Part shown: one piece after another, positions 8,601 through 18,545 of the stretch
Layout of the letters: each line of letters opens with the position of its first letter
Numbering within the stretch: the first letter of the stretch is position 1
NCBI GenBank assembly: GCA_003427395.1
Contig: BFEA01000537.1
Location: forward strand, 136,091-169,052
DNA length: 32,962 bases
Reading direction: 5' to 3'
Origin: Chara braunii
Lineage: Eukaryota; Streptophyta; Charophyceae; Charales; Characeae
Made by a program: the position numbers and the translations under genes
Notes under the pieces: generated by a model
The model's database searches: none
What the model was told of the DNA's origin: nothing
What the model saw: only the letters and a program-made list of their open reading frames with translations

Positions 8601-10204
8601 GGTAGGTTTGGGGACGACAGGATAGGGCGGCCGGGGGAAGGGGGATTGGGGGCTTGCAGTGGTTTAAAGGGCTCCCGCGTAGGTTTGGGGACTCGTGGAG
8701 GAGGTCAATTTTTTATTTTTTTCCTGGTTTTAGTGTTTGGGCGGGTAGGGCCACGTGTCCGAGGCCCAACGCCCCCAATCCGTTTCTCCAGATTCAACGG
8801 GAGACCCCTGTTTTCCCGTTAAACGGGTTTCAATGGGGCTTTGGGGGCTATTCAATGGGTACAACGGCGTTTACTTCCGCCTGTTGCCCATTGTTAGGAC
8901 ACACAGCTGTGGTGGATCAACGAGAGAGTTGAGCACGGGCAGTTATCCGTGGTCACGTTTAACAAGGTAAATCTCGACTCCATATAAATCTCAATGGGTC
9001 TCACCCCACTCCCTCCTTCCAAACCAAGATGCAAGTTCAGGGACACAGCACCGTTAGTCACAGACTTATTACCAGGTCAAAATGGTTATGGCCGAGTAGC
9101 AGAGAGATCGGGCGACGCGTGAGGACGCATGTTGTTGGCGGCCAGCCGAACGGAACACCAGACCAATGGACACTTGGCACTTACGCGCGAGAGGGGAGGG
9201 AGGGAAGGGTCGACGATTCCCGTGCTCACACGTGGCGCTGGGATCAGCAGGGATCGGGGAAGAGAGGGACTTCAACACCCTCATGCATTCAGGCAGACGT
9301 TTGACAACCCCGTGCTCCCCAGAGTTGCGCCTGCATGCGCCTCACACACATGACCTCAGTCCACATCTATACATCCATCTATTTTGGACAGCGAGACATT
9401 CAACATCCATAGACCTCATAACCAACGTCATGCATGCTACTGAGTATCCACACTCATGATACTCCACACACCACACTCGGACAAAGCAGCAATGGAGACA
9501 AACGCGAATCCTTCGCTATTCGAAATTCCCGCACAGTTGGCCTCCCTCAGTCACAACCCCCAACCGATCCAAACATCAACCAACCATAGCCACACGGTCG
9601 TGCGCTGGCGGCATTTGATCTCCACGAACACCACTGCTCCACCCCTCCGACTGCCTCACCCCAAGTCTAGCGCTAATTCCACCCTACGTCGTCACTCCGC
9701 GTGTCATTTGGGCACGTCGAGCCTATTCGACGTCGTGGTCTTCGCGCATAGCTCGCGCAGCATTGCAGCCGAGATCAAAGAGAGGGAGAGGAAGGGGCTG
9801 CGAGAATTTATAGCACGGAAGGCGGCGGCGTGCCATCGGGGGGTGCGGGCAGCAAAGGGGTGTAGATGAGAAGGACCGAAAAAGGAAGGAGATTCCATAA
9901 GGATCTAGAGAGGCGGAATGGTCGATAGTTCCGTTTAATTGGGGTGGTCATTCAAGCTGCGCGTGCAATTCCTTCTCACAACATTCATCCAACCATCCCA
10001 ACTAAACGACCAATCATTCGTGCTGATAGGTAAGGGGAGGATCGGGCGCAGATTTGGAGGAAGACAAAGAGGTAAGCCCGAAGCTCTAGCAAGAAGGGAA
10101 TATGGCGCATAGGTGCAGAGCGGGAAGCGAGTTTACGGGACATGCAAAAATTCAAAATGGTCCAGCGCCTTAACACAAAGGAAATTTGAATGCCAAGAAT
10201 AATA
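8601..10204. other. Unassigned sequence
   Basis: No gene recognised. Several plus-strand frames of 70-137 codons (for example 9456-9869) occur without any motif or convincing splice signal. A CCCGTTAAACGGG palindrome lies near 8816-8828. Confidence 0.5.
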
Positions 10205-10304
10205 ATTCCTAATTGGATTTCTTCGTGCGGTCGTTAACCGTCCACGCAGAGAACCCACAAGGACAAGTGAAACAGTTTTCACCTTTGGCAGTAGNCGATG
10301 CAGA

Positions 10305-10445
10305 TCCCAGGGGTCGATCCCTTGACCTCAGCTTACCTGTGTACAGTATCTGCACAGTTCCCTGGAGTTGAACCCGTGACCTGCACGATAGCCAGTGGTA
10401 AGTAGGTCGCTGTAGGTTGTAGGCTGTAGGGAGATTCGAACTGTA
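10305..10445 (-). repeat. Three tRNA T-arm / B-box-like motifs
   Basis: On the minus strand the words GTTCGAATCTCCC (about 10430-10442), CGGGTTCAACTCC (about 10364-10376) and GGGATCGACCCC (about 10310-10321) each resemble the RNA polymerase III B box GGTTCGAnTCC. Spacings are about 66 and 54 bases. No complete cloverleaf is visible, so they are more likely SINE-like or tRNA-derived remnants than tRNA genes. An ambiguous base lies nearby at 10295. Confidence 0.45.
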
Positions 10446-10510
10446 GACCTGTAAGGAAGGAGTCCAAGTAGAGTCCAGAGGCCTGGCTTTAGTCCTTCTA
10501 GAAGGTCGGC

Positions 10511-10701
10511 AAGTGGTCAAGTGGTGAGTCTAAGGTAGGCCCACGTTTTCAGACGAAGACAAGTGGCAAGGTCAACAGGTAGGACCTCAGTGCAACTGCA
10601 CTTAGTCGACGGTACGACTGCCTACAGTCAGCAGAAGGGTCTAGAGAGTCCAAGTCCAGTCCAGCAAGTACCACAGGGGGACTGTGAGCACCAAGGGCCG
10701 A
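10511..10701 (+). repeat. Dispersed repeat B, copy 1 (191 bp)
   Basis: Near identical to 18317-18507, with three substitutions seen by eye and no length difference. Both copies end at GGGCCGA, after which the sequences diverge completely, which marks a true repeat boundary. It lies directly upstream of the LINE fragment here, but the second copy has no LINE after it. Confidence 0.95.
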
Positions 10702-10704
10702 CGA

Positions 10705-12320
10705 CAGAAAAAAGCACGACTGTGGCCAAAGTCTCACTTGGCCGAATTCTTCTTCTGGCCATCGATCTTCATAATAATCTACGGTTAGAAATTGAGATTT
10801 TGGGTAAGTGGGACTTGGCCCTGTGTGTGCATGTGGCTATGCGAGGCAGTGGGAGGAGAGAGAATCTATATGGTGAAACTGAGTATTCGACTGTTTTTTT
10901 GGGAGTTTGGCCCGATACTCTATTTGATCCTCTGGCGCCAAGAACAGCGGACCAGATTTTCGCACAGCCGCTCTTTGGCAATCCATTCACCTCCATGAAA
11001 GATGGCAGTCCATGGCCCTGGCAGGGGGTCCCGGGCGCATTTGGGAGATGGTGGCTGGCAAAAGGGGTTCTCAGAGTGGGTCATCTATGGAATATGCCGG
11101 CGGCCGAATGGGAGGACGGCGATGCAATAATAGCACGCGTCCGCCATCAGGTCGCCAGGGCGCAAAGACTGCATGCTATACGGGAATCAATTCCTCCGCA
11201 CTGCCAGTGGGTGGTGCAGATGACGGAAGATAACAGAAAGAAGGGAGAATGGGTTACTAAAGGGGTCTCCCTGAACCACTCGTGGTGTATCACACAAAGT
11301 CTGCGGACCGTTGGAATGCATATGAGGCACAACCATGGCAGGCGGTGGATGGAGTTACATCACTTGGGAGCCCCTTGCTTCCAGGACCGGGGGTGTGGAG
11401 CACTTGCACCACGATGATGTGTACTCGGTGGCCATCCTGCAGGACAGAGGGAGGCGAAGACCGGTCCCCCTTAGGCCATTCCGTATTGGCATCCAGGCTC
11501 AGGACCTCAATTTCAACCCCCGGAACCGGAACATCCCTCCGCAGAAGATCCCTTAAGCGTGTGCATGCACTGCATCAGGGCACAACTAGGTGCTCTATCT
11601 TGAGCAACGGACAAGTCCGGCACAGGCACGGAGCTCAGAGGTAGGTGGGCAAAACGCCAATGGTCAGCGGATGGGGAAGGGGCCTCATGTCATGCGGACA
11701 GGTGGAAGGCATATGGAGCGCCTAATCAACGTCATGCCAGCTTGCTCTTGGTGATAGTCGACCTGGCAGTTCCGATGCTGCAGTGGCGGGCAACTAAGTC
11801 TCGCCACAAGGATGCGCTATGTGCCGTCTGTAACAGCGAGGAGGAAACAATATTGAGTCTGTTTGTGGAGCGCTCCCTGGTCAGGGAGTTCTGGAAGTGC
11901 TGGGAGGCACGTGCAGCACACAATGGGCTGGCATTCTATCCATTTCAACATTGCACCCCCAAAGGGCGGGCTATTCTGCTAGGCCCCCTCCTTGCAGAAC
12001 ATGTGCAGGGATGCACCCCAGAGGACATCCGAGCAACAGAAGTGGCCAGGGCGGCTGTGATATGGGTGGCAGAAACGACGCCGTGAGGGAGGGACAGTCG
12101 GTGTCCAGGCCCTGGCCTATGCGCAGGACAATCTGCGATTTGCCTTGCAAAGGAACCTCAATGGATGCTCCGACCCTCGAAATGCAATTCTATAAGATCT
12201 GGGGCCCCTATAAGGCGCTCAAGGAGTTGGATGCCCACCAAAAGAAACTAGCCTTTGGTCCATTTCTCAGGCCCCAGGCAGATGAACCACCGGTCGCCAA
12301 TAGGGGGACGAGCTAGGAAG
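10705..12320 (+). mobile_element. Non-LTR retrotransposon (LINE) ORF2 3' remnant
   Basis: The open frame to 11417 contains FAQPLFGNPF, DGSPWPWQ, FGRWWLAKGVLRVGHLWN and HCQWV. This order is typical of the region downstream of the reverse-transcriptase domain in plant-type LINE ORF2 proteins. A different frame at 11742-12086 carries a zf-RVT-like segment, CAVCNSEEETILSLF then REFW, about 27 residues into the frame. The zf-RVT family pattern is C-x2-C ... H-x-F-x2-C; here the Cys pair remains but the later His and Cys are lost. No reverse-transcriptase catalytic motif is present, so the 5' part is missing. The segments need at least two frame changes to connect, so the element is dead. The nominal ATG at 10563 lies inside repeat B and is not a real start. 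Confidence 0.7.
11742..12086 (+). pseudogene. zf-RVT-like C-terminal segment of LINE ORF2
   Basis: This is an open stretch of about 114 codons. Residues 27-30 give C-x2-C, followed by acidic EEET, a Leu-Phe pair and the REFW word usual for the reverse-transcriptase-associated zinc-binding domain. The second half of the zinc site is substituted. It belongs with the upstream frame ending at 11417 but is out of register with it. The domain is thought to help nucleic-acid binding in LINE ORF2 proteins. Confidence 0.6.
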
Positions 12321-12362
12321 CAAGTAGTTAGGAAAACGGCCAAAGGGCTATGTAAACAAGGC

Positions 12363-12491
12363 AGAAGGGCGGGTAGTTTGTATATAGCAGGATGGGGAGG
12401 ATGCAAATAGAATCTAAAAAATGACTGACTTAGAAGGGTGGATAGTTTGTACATAGTAGGAAGGGAAAAATGTAAATAGAATCTCAAAATG
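12363..12491. repeat. Two-copy direct repeat, 69-bp period, after the LINE
   Basis: AGAAGGGnGGnTAGTTTGTA with an AATAGAATCT tail occurs at 12363-12422 and again at 12432-12491. The copies are moderately diverged. Position just after the LINE coding remnant suggests its 3' untranslated tail. Confidence 0.85.
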
Positions 12492-14400
12492 GCAACTCAA
12501 ACAAAATGACAAAATGAGGTGGTGAATGCCTCAAAGACGGGCCTAAGCCAACAGTACTTGGCCCAGCTATCGGCCCGGAAAAAAATAGAGTAGAAACCTC
12601 TCTAGTTGGATGAATTTGGGCGCTCCTGTAGTGGCCGGCACATTTTCTATAATTGTGGCTTGTTAATGGGCACAACTTTAGGAAGTACTGGTAGTTTAAT
12701 CGGTAGGAAACGTCATGGTGTATGTGACACGTGATAGTAAAATAAGGGGGTAATAAGGGGGTAAGCGGAAAAAAGCTAAAATATCTGAGCAAAAGCTAGG
12801 CTGTTTTTTCGGGCGCCCGGGCACCCAACTTATGCCCGGCTGGGCATGACCCCCGGGCAGGGTTCCGGGCGGCCCCAGCACCGGGGGGGGGGGGGGGGGG
12901 GAAATCCGGAAAATTTCAAAAAAATATGTTGTGTAGAATTGAAATATAAACGACTTTTGGCTGAGGGTCACATTAGAATTCCTCACACTGTCGGGATCAG
13001 AGATAGAAAAGAAAATAACAGAATCACACAAAGGCACTCCCCTTTAAACCCCTTTAGCTCCTTTAAAACCAATTTATACCCCCCTGTATATTCATTTACT
13101 TTTTGCACGCCCGGGTGCGGGCGTCAGAATCTTCCTAGAGCAAAAGCTCATTGGAAATCAATAGGTAGCTAGACGGGCAGGATTGTACATAAGTCGAATA
13201 GGGCAAGTGAATAAATATCCAAATAAATAGTCAAATACACAGAAAAGGATAAAGGACATGAGGACATAAAAGGTTAAGGGCAGAAAGGACAACTGCAAGG
13301 CAAATGAGCGATAGTGAATTCCAGAAACCAAGCAGCATCATACACATGAAACCAGATAGTCGTGACCTCGAACCAAAAGCAGAATTGCAACTCGAGTTCC
13401 ACCAAATAAGAGCACAGCAAAAGCTCACACGTGACAATGTTGGAATAGTCTCATCATCATCAACAATGAACCAATGTCGACTTCCTATCTGGCGCTCAGC
13501 GCCCAGACTACGACTGGCAGATCCTATCTACCCTATCTACAATGCCGCTGGTGACGTCAACAGCTTCCCCGAAGTATGAGCAGATCTCGGCCACTGCCGT
13601 TCGCCTCAAGCACCAGGTATGTCTCACACTTCACTCACACCCTCGATCCCCTACACAGATGCCATGTTCACGCAAGGACCACCATGCGCCCCATCCAGCA
13701 TCTCGCAGGCCAGCTCGGCTATGGCTGCCTGCGCGTGCCCTGCTCGCCCGTGAGCGCATGGGCGCTTGCCTGCCAGTATCACAGCAGTGCTTGCACAGCA
13801 AGTAGCAAGTGCCCGAATGTCGCATGCGGACGCAGGCACTTTCTTTTATCGAAGTGGCATGCCTGCTGCGTGCTGCCTGGCTGCGCTGGGCCCCTGCCCA
13901 GAAGCGTCCTGTAGGCCCCAAGTGGCTGAGACCCTGACCCAGGGAATCACACGCAGGGCCTGGGGTGGTTACCCGTGTCCAACTGCCAGCGGCCTGTGTT
14001 AAGTCCATGCCCCGTGCCTGGCCCAGGGCCTGCCTCAGATTCATTTGGAAAAAGGCAGGCAGGGCCTGGGATCAGTCAAACAACTGGTGCTGGGCAACTG
14101 CCTGAATTTCCCAGCTGCATTCAACCCAGCAAAATAGGCCTCTCGTGCCTTGTCAGGCCCGCCTTCACTCAGGGCAGCCGCTCTGGCTGAAACAGGGCCC
14201 ACTAGGGCTTACAGAAGCCTTGAGCCTCGCACAACAGAAGGAGAACAAAGATCACAACAGAAGGATATAGGAGGAAGTCTAAGGGCCTCGATCCACTGCT
14301 CTCGACAAAATGAGAGTGAATCTTCTGCTAGAACATGGAACGATACACCGCCATGACTTTCGTCTTTTGAAAATGTCGATGGTATGGAGCGAGGCCTTAA
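12492..14400. other. Unassigned sequence with G19 run
   Basis: No gene recognised. A homopolymer of 19 G lies at 12883-12901 next to CCCGGGC-rich palindromic words. At 13542-13805 an ATG-led frame is interrupted by GTATGT...ACACAG, which looks like an intron of only about 42 bp; this is not enough to call a gene. An imperfect hairpin of AGGGCCTGCCT type lies at about 14023-14073. Confidence 0.5.
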
Positions 14401-14402
14401 GC

Positions 14403-14588
14403 CCGATAAAATGGTGGGCAATAGAGGGAAGAATCTGAGTGATGGAGGGAAAGAAGGTACAGGTGGCATGAAGGGAGCATTCATGGGAGCGTTAGCCTGA
14501 CAAATGATAGGCAACAGTGAGAAGAATCTGTGTAATGGAGGGAGAGAGAGTACAAGTGGCATGATGGGAGCCTTCATGGGAGCATTCA
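14403..14588. repeat. 93-bp tandem duplication
   Basis: GAATCTGnGTnATGGAGGGA, then GTACAnGTGGCATGAnGGGAG and ATTCATGGGAGC, appear once from 14403 and again from 14496, exactly 93 bases apart, with about a dozen differences. Confidence 0.88.
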
Positions 14589-14621
14589 TGGATGGCGCCA
14601 CCGGGTAATCGTGATAATGGT

Positions 14622-15119
14622 GCCGGGGGTGTCTGGGTTAGGGCGTCGTTCGACACTCCTTGGGGCATCCTCGGGCTCCGAGGATGAATCCTCGGAAAAG
14701 TTTAGGTTTTTTGTCGTCTTCGTTCCACTCATCCTCGGAGCATCGGTTTTAGGACTCATCCTCGGAGCAATGTCAGAAAAATAAAAGGGAAAAGAAAAGA
14801 AAAAAAGTTGTGCTTCAGGCTTTCAGCCAATAGGGTGCCGCCACGGTCAGAATTCTCGGTTGCATCGTCTCTCTACGTGCATGCCCTCTCCTCTCCGTGA
14901 GACACGGATCCTCGGGCCCCAAAGGACCTCGCGAGGTCCTTTGGAGCCCAGGACGATTTGCCTGGGAAATCCTCGGAGCCCAAGTATTTGTCCTCGGAGT
15001 GTTTTCACATTTTCATTTCCGATTTCATCTCCAAGGACAGGTGGAACGACGACGAAATCCTCGGAATCGCGTCCCCGAGGAGTGTCGAACGACGCCCTTA
15101 CCTGAAGGAATCTCCCGGC
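14622..15119. mobile_element. ~500-bp terminal-inverted-repeat element (MITE-like)
   Basis: AGGGCGTCGTTCGACACTCC (14640-14659, continuing to 14665) pairs with the complementary 26 bases at 15073-15098 with a single mismatch. Weaker pairing extends outward to GCCGGG at 14622 and CCCGGC at 15119. The interior holds a perfect 26-bp palindrome (14919-14944), a perfect 9-bp hairpin with a GCT loop (14666-14686) and about eight TCCTCGGA words. No transposase is encoded, so it would be non-autonomous. No clear target-site duplication was seen. Confidence 0.75.
14919..14944. repeat. Perfect 26-bp palindrome
   Basis: CCAAAGGACCTCG is followed with no spacer by its exact complement CGAGGTCCTTTGG. Pairing continues imperfectly into the flanking GGGCC/AGCCC. 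It lies near the centre of the inverted-repeat element. Confidence 0.95.
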
Positions 15120-15155
15120 CTCAGGCTACTCAGTTATAGCCAGGGTCTCCCCCAC

Positions 15156-15164
15156 TATATATAT
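15156..15164 (+). promoter_or_regulatory. TATA-like element
   Basis: TATATATAT lies in a C-rich context just right of the inverted-repeat element. A start site about 30 bases downstream would fall near the 17-bp tandem repeat. No gene is recognised behind it, so function is unproven. Confidence 0.3.
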
Positions 15165-15188
15165 GCCCCCCTGCGTGCTGCGAATAAC

Positions 15189-15222
15189 GGTATTTTGTAC
15201 GAACTGGTATTTTGTACGAACT
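15189..15222. repeat. Perfect 17-bp tandem duplication
   Basis: GGTATTTTGTACGAACT occurs twice in succession with no mismatch. Confidence 0.95.
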
Positions 15223-15537
15223 CTTTGGCCATGCTTGCCGGTGAAGAGCAACCAGTTTGATACACCCAGAATAGATGGGACACCCGAGTGAGTGGGTTTC
15301 AAAAACAGAAAGAAAGGAAAAAGAAAAACCAAAGAAACTGAGTTTTTGGAAAACTCCTTTGTTTCCAAAAGTGCGAGCTCATATTTCAAAAACATAATAA
15401 ATAACTATGGCCGCAGCATACTTTTCGAAAACTGATGTAGAATAAAAACATGTGTTTGAACGTCACTCAAGGCCTGAGTTTTAGTTGCAAAACAATCTGA
15501 GACCGCGGAACCACTTGTGTCAGGGGCCACGTCGTCC
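15223..15537. other. Unassigned sequence
   Basis: No gene is seen. A small GAGTTTT-TGG-AAAACTC hairpin lies at about 15341-15357, and a TTTCCAAAAG stretch follows. Confidence 0.5.
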
Positions 15538-15634
15538 AGGCCCTTCAAGGCCCTGGCCCTTTTTACTTGCTGTGGGGAAATTTTAAGCCCATCGATCGAC
15601 GGCGAGTGAAGAGGGCCAGGGCCTAGAAGGCCCT
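15538..15634. repeat. 23-bp inverted repeat, 51-bp loop
   Basis: AGGCCCTTCAAGGCCCTGGC (15538-15557, continuing to 15560) pairs with 15612-15634 with about two or three mismatches. The arms themselves contain smaller GGCC palindromes. Confidence 0.8.
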
Positions 15635-15809
15635 GAAAAATAGTCCAAGAGGGCCGAGTGGTAGTACTTCGGGCCAAATTCATCCGGTACTAGTGACCAT
15701 GGGTAAAAAAAGGCCTGCGCTGGCCCCTCGTTCCTGGCCCACCACTGAAATCCGGGCACACCCAAAGTCACCTTGACTAAAGTGCTTATAGGAAATCGCA
15801 GTGTGTCTG

Positions 15810-15850
15810 ACATGGCGGCCTGAGTTCTTACTGTATTTAAAACTCAGGTC
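15810..15850. repeat. Small hairpin CCTGAGTT/AACTCAGG
   Basis: CCTGAGTT near 15814 pairs with AACTCAGG near 15840. The CCTGAGTTTTA word also occurs near 15474. A short related element may therefore be bounded by 15470 and 15850, but I cannot define it further. Confidence 0.5.
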
Positions 15851-16035
15851 GCGGCTGAGCTGCAAAAAGTGCCAAAAACTAGTTTCTTTCTTTCTTTTTT
15901 TTTTTTGCCTCTGTTGGTATGGACCCTTTTTTCTCGATTTATGTGTGTCATCCTAAGCTTGCGCAGGCGCCATGTTAGTATTATTTCTCTGTATCCTTGC
16001 GCGGATGTCCAGAAAGACATGACAACAACAACCAC

Positions 16036-16086
16036 CAAAAAAAAAGAAAAAAAAAGAAAAAAAAAAGAAAAAAGAAAAAGAAAAGG
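16036..16086. repeat. A-rich (A)nG simple repeat
   Basis: Runs of A separated by single G residues. The Lys-rich frame over it is low-complexity. Confidence 0.9.
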
Positions 16087-16352
16087 ACAAGACCCTTTTT
16101 CTTGTTTTTGACAGGATACTCATTTTCTTTCCCCTAATCCAACAGACTGGATCTTTCCATCTGTTCAACGAACTTCATCCACCTTTGCACGAGTGTATCA
16201 TCAGCCAACTAGCGGCTACATTAAGATCTGTCTTTGGATTTTGAATCTTTTTGATCTGTTTGTCGGATCTTATGGGCAGTCAGAAGGACACTTTTTTCTT
16301 GTTTTGGACTGGATCCTCGTCTTCGTTCCCCTGATACAGGATTTGGGGCGTT

Positions 16353-16509
16353 GCCGCACGGCACGCGAAACAAAAAACGAAACAACTGAATCTTCCCACA
16401 GAAAATGGCCAGGTTCGTCGGTTTGCTATAAATGGTAACGAGTGTATTTTGCCACCTTTCTTGGGAAGATGCACTCGTTTCGTTTTCATTTCGTGCGCCG
16501 TGCGGCGGG
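16353..16509. mobile_element. Short foldback element with ~46-bp arms
   Basis: The left arm 16353-16398 (GCCGCACGGCACGCGAAAC onward to ATCTTCCC) pairs with the right arm 16463-16509 (GGGAAGATGCACTCG onward to GTGCGGCG) at roughly 80%. Only about 65 bases separate the arms. No coding capacity. This is the shape of a small MITE or foldback transposon. Confidence 0.75.
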
Positions 16510-16569
16510 ACCCTTGATCTATTGATTTGTTGGGTCCCGCTCCACTACACACTAGACTCACGAAAAAAA

Positions 16570-16667
16570 TTGTGAGTGCTTCTATAGCTGTCAGAGGTCT
16601 AGAACTCTTGAAAAAAGAAGCATCGCTCCACTTACTCCAGACTCAAGAACTATAGAAGCACTCACAA
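16570..16667. repeat. 18-bp perfect inverted repeat
   Basis: TTGTGAGTGCTTCTATAG at 16570-16587 is exactly complementary to 16650-16667. The interior contains CTCTTGAA and TCAAGAAC fragments that extend imperfect pairing. Confidence 0.9.
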
Positions 16668-16766
16668 ATTTATCAGCGGTTCATGACAGCCCTTCTACAG
16701 TGCTAGATGACAGCGCCAGCTCGTTCTGATGGTCGGAGCAGGAGGCACACTCACGAAAAAAGAGGC

Positions 16767-16892
16767 CGGAGTGGGAGTAGGAGGGAGGACGCTAGAAAAC
16801 GTGAGCGTTGCAGGCTGTGCACTGTCATGAGGAAGGACGCTATACAAATCGAGACGAGAGTGGGAGTAGGAGGGAGGACGCTATACAAATCG
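16767..16892. repeat. 91-bp tandem duplication
   Basis: GAGTGGGAGTAGGAGGGAGG followed by ACGCTA occurs at 16767 and again at 16858. A further GGACGCTATACAAATCGAGA word is found twice, near 16835 and 16876. This shows a short, rearranged tandem array. Confidence 0.85.
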
Positions 16893-17520
16893 AGATGGGA
16901 GTGCCCTTCAGGAGTGCTTTCTGACAGACAGCTCTCGAAGGAAGGGTGTTGTCATGAGTTCCAGTGTACTAGAACTCAGTGGAGCGAGGGCGACGCCCCT
17001 TTATTGGACTCCATCCACAGTCCCGTGTTCATCATTCAGCTACCTAGCAGCTGCATTTATGATCCGTCTTTTTCTCTGTTTGTCAGATTTTGTACACAGT
17101 CACATCTCTGTCTAGGTCAGACAACTAGCAGCTATATTAAGATCTGTCTTTTAATCTGTTTACAGGATTTTATATACAGTATCATCAAATCTTTTTTTTT
17201 TCTTTTTCTTTTCTTCTTTTTTCCATTCAGATCTCTTTTTTAATCTGTTTATCAGAACCTTATCCAGCTTTATAAACAGTTAGATATATCATGCGGCCAA
17301 CTACAGTTGTCACCCGAATACAACACCTGGTCATTTCGCTGCATCTGGACCGAATGTTATGCCAAATACAGCAACAATGATGCGGCATTCTAGTCAGGTG
17401 AAGATGGGAGCAGCTACATCAAGATCCGTCTTCTGATCTGTTTACCAGATTTTATACACAGTCACTTGTCTGTATCATTCAGCTGACTAGCGACTACATT
17501 AGGATCTGCCTGCTCGTTAG

Positions 17521-17871
17521 CACGTCACAGGGACAAAGAAGCTCAAATCTTTTCGTTTCCAGGAAAAAAGGAAAAAAAACAGACACCGCGGATTTTAATT
17601 TCTAGCTGAACGTTGAAATTTGAAACTACTAGAGGGAACAACAGTGCTCGTGCCCAAACGCAGTGGTGAGCATGGGTTTATATGGGGCACAAATATTCAG
17701 GTGGACTTAATTATGCCTGGGTACATCTCCATGGGGCCCACATCAACTTCAAACTTTTACGAGGATGTGCTGACAGCCTGACACTATTATTTGTGAAAAA
17801 GGCTCTTAGCAGGGTTGACCTTCCAGCACATGAGCCATCTCTTTCATAAAACTTTTAATTTAAAAAAAAAA
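17521..17871. other. Unassigned sequence ending in an A-run at the gap
   Basis: No gene is visible. The segment ends in AATTT followed by ten A bases before the N gap, which could be a retrotransposed tail or simple A-rich DNA. Confidence 0.5.
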
Positions 17872-18316
17872 NNNNNNNNNNNNNNNNNNNNNNNNNNNNN
17901 NNNNNNNNNNNNNNNNNNNNNNNNNNNNNNNNNNNNNNNNNNNNNNNNNNNNNNNNNNNNNNNNNNNNNNNNNNNNNNNNNNNNNNNNNNNNNNNNNNNN
18001 NNNNNNNNNNNNNNNNNNNNNNNNNNNNNNNNNNNNNNNNNNNNNNNNNNNNNNNNNNNNNNNNNNNNNNNNNNNNNNNNNNNNNNNNNNNNNNNNNNNN
18101 NNNNNNNNNNNNNNNNNNNNNNNNNNNNNNNNNNNNNNNNNNNNNNNNNNNNNNNNNNNNNNNNNNNNNNNNNNNNNNNNNNNNNNNNNNNNNNNNNNNN
18201 NNNNNNNNNNNNNNNNNNNNNNNNNNNNNNNNNNNNNNNNNNNNNNNNNNNNNNNNNNNNNNNNNNNNNNNNNNNNNNNNNNNNNNNNNNNNNNNNNNNN
18301 NNNNNNNNNNNNNNNN
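17872..18316. other. Assembly gap (445 N)
   Basis: Unresolved bases. Any frame across them is meaningless. Repeat B copy 2 begins at the first resolved base on the right, so the gap may hide the rest of that repeat. Confidence 1.
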
Positions 18317-18507
18317 AAGTGGTCAAGTGGTGAGTCTAAGGTAGGCCCACGTTTTCAGACGAAGACAAGTGGCAAGGTCAACAGGTAGGACCTCAGTGCA
18401 ACTGCACTGAGTCGACGGTACCACTGCCTACAGTCAGCAGAAGGGTCTAGAGAGTCCCAGTCCAGTCCAGCAAGTACCACAGGGGGACTGTGAGCACCAA
18501 GGGCCGA
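18317..18507 (+). repeat. Dispersed repeat B, copy 2 (191 bp)
   Basis: Matches 10511-10701 base for base apart from three substitutions. Its left edge is cut by the assembly gap; its right edge at GGGCCGA is the same as in copy 1. Confidence 0.95.
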
Positions 18508-18538
18508 TGGCAAAGGGCAGACCAACGAATTTCTGAAG

Positions 18539-18545
18539 TATAAAT
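18539..18545 (+). promoter_or_regulatory. TATA-like element
   Basis: TATAAAT, followed about 20 bases later by an ATTCATTCATTC stretch. No open frame starts nearby. Promoter function is inferred from the word alone. Confidence 0.3.

Larger units (their letters stand above)
16194..17520. repeat. Degenerate ~80-bp repeat family, about six copies
   Basis: The consensus order is CTAGCAGCTACATTAAGATC, TGTCTTTT, ATCTGTTT, CAGATTTTATACACAGTCAC and then ATCATTCAGC. Copies are recognisable near 16194, 17027, 17108, 17226, 17400 and 17467. The four between 17027 and 17300 are nearly contiguous, and the 16194 copy is separated by the foldback and 91-bp repeats. They are old and diverged. Confidence 0.75.

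Noticed and set aside
13542-13805. ATG-led frame with GTATGT...ACACAG mini-intron
   Set aside because: A 42-base intron is shorter than plant introns normally are, and neither side shows a known protein feature.
17815-18333. Open frames across the N gap
   Set aside because: Composed of unknown residues.
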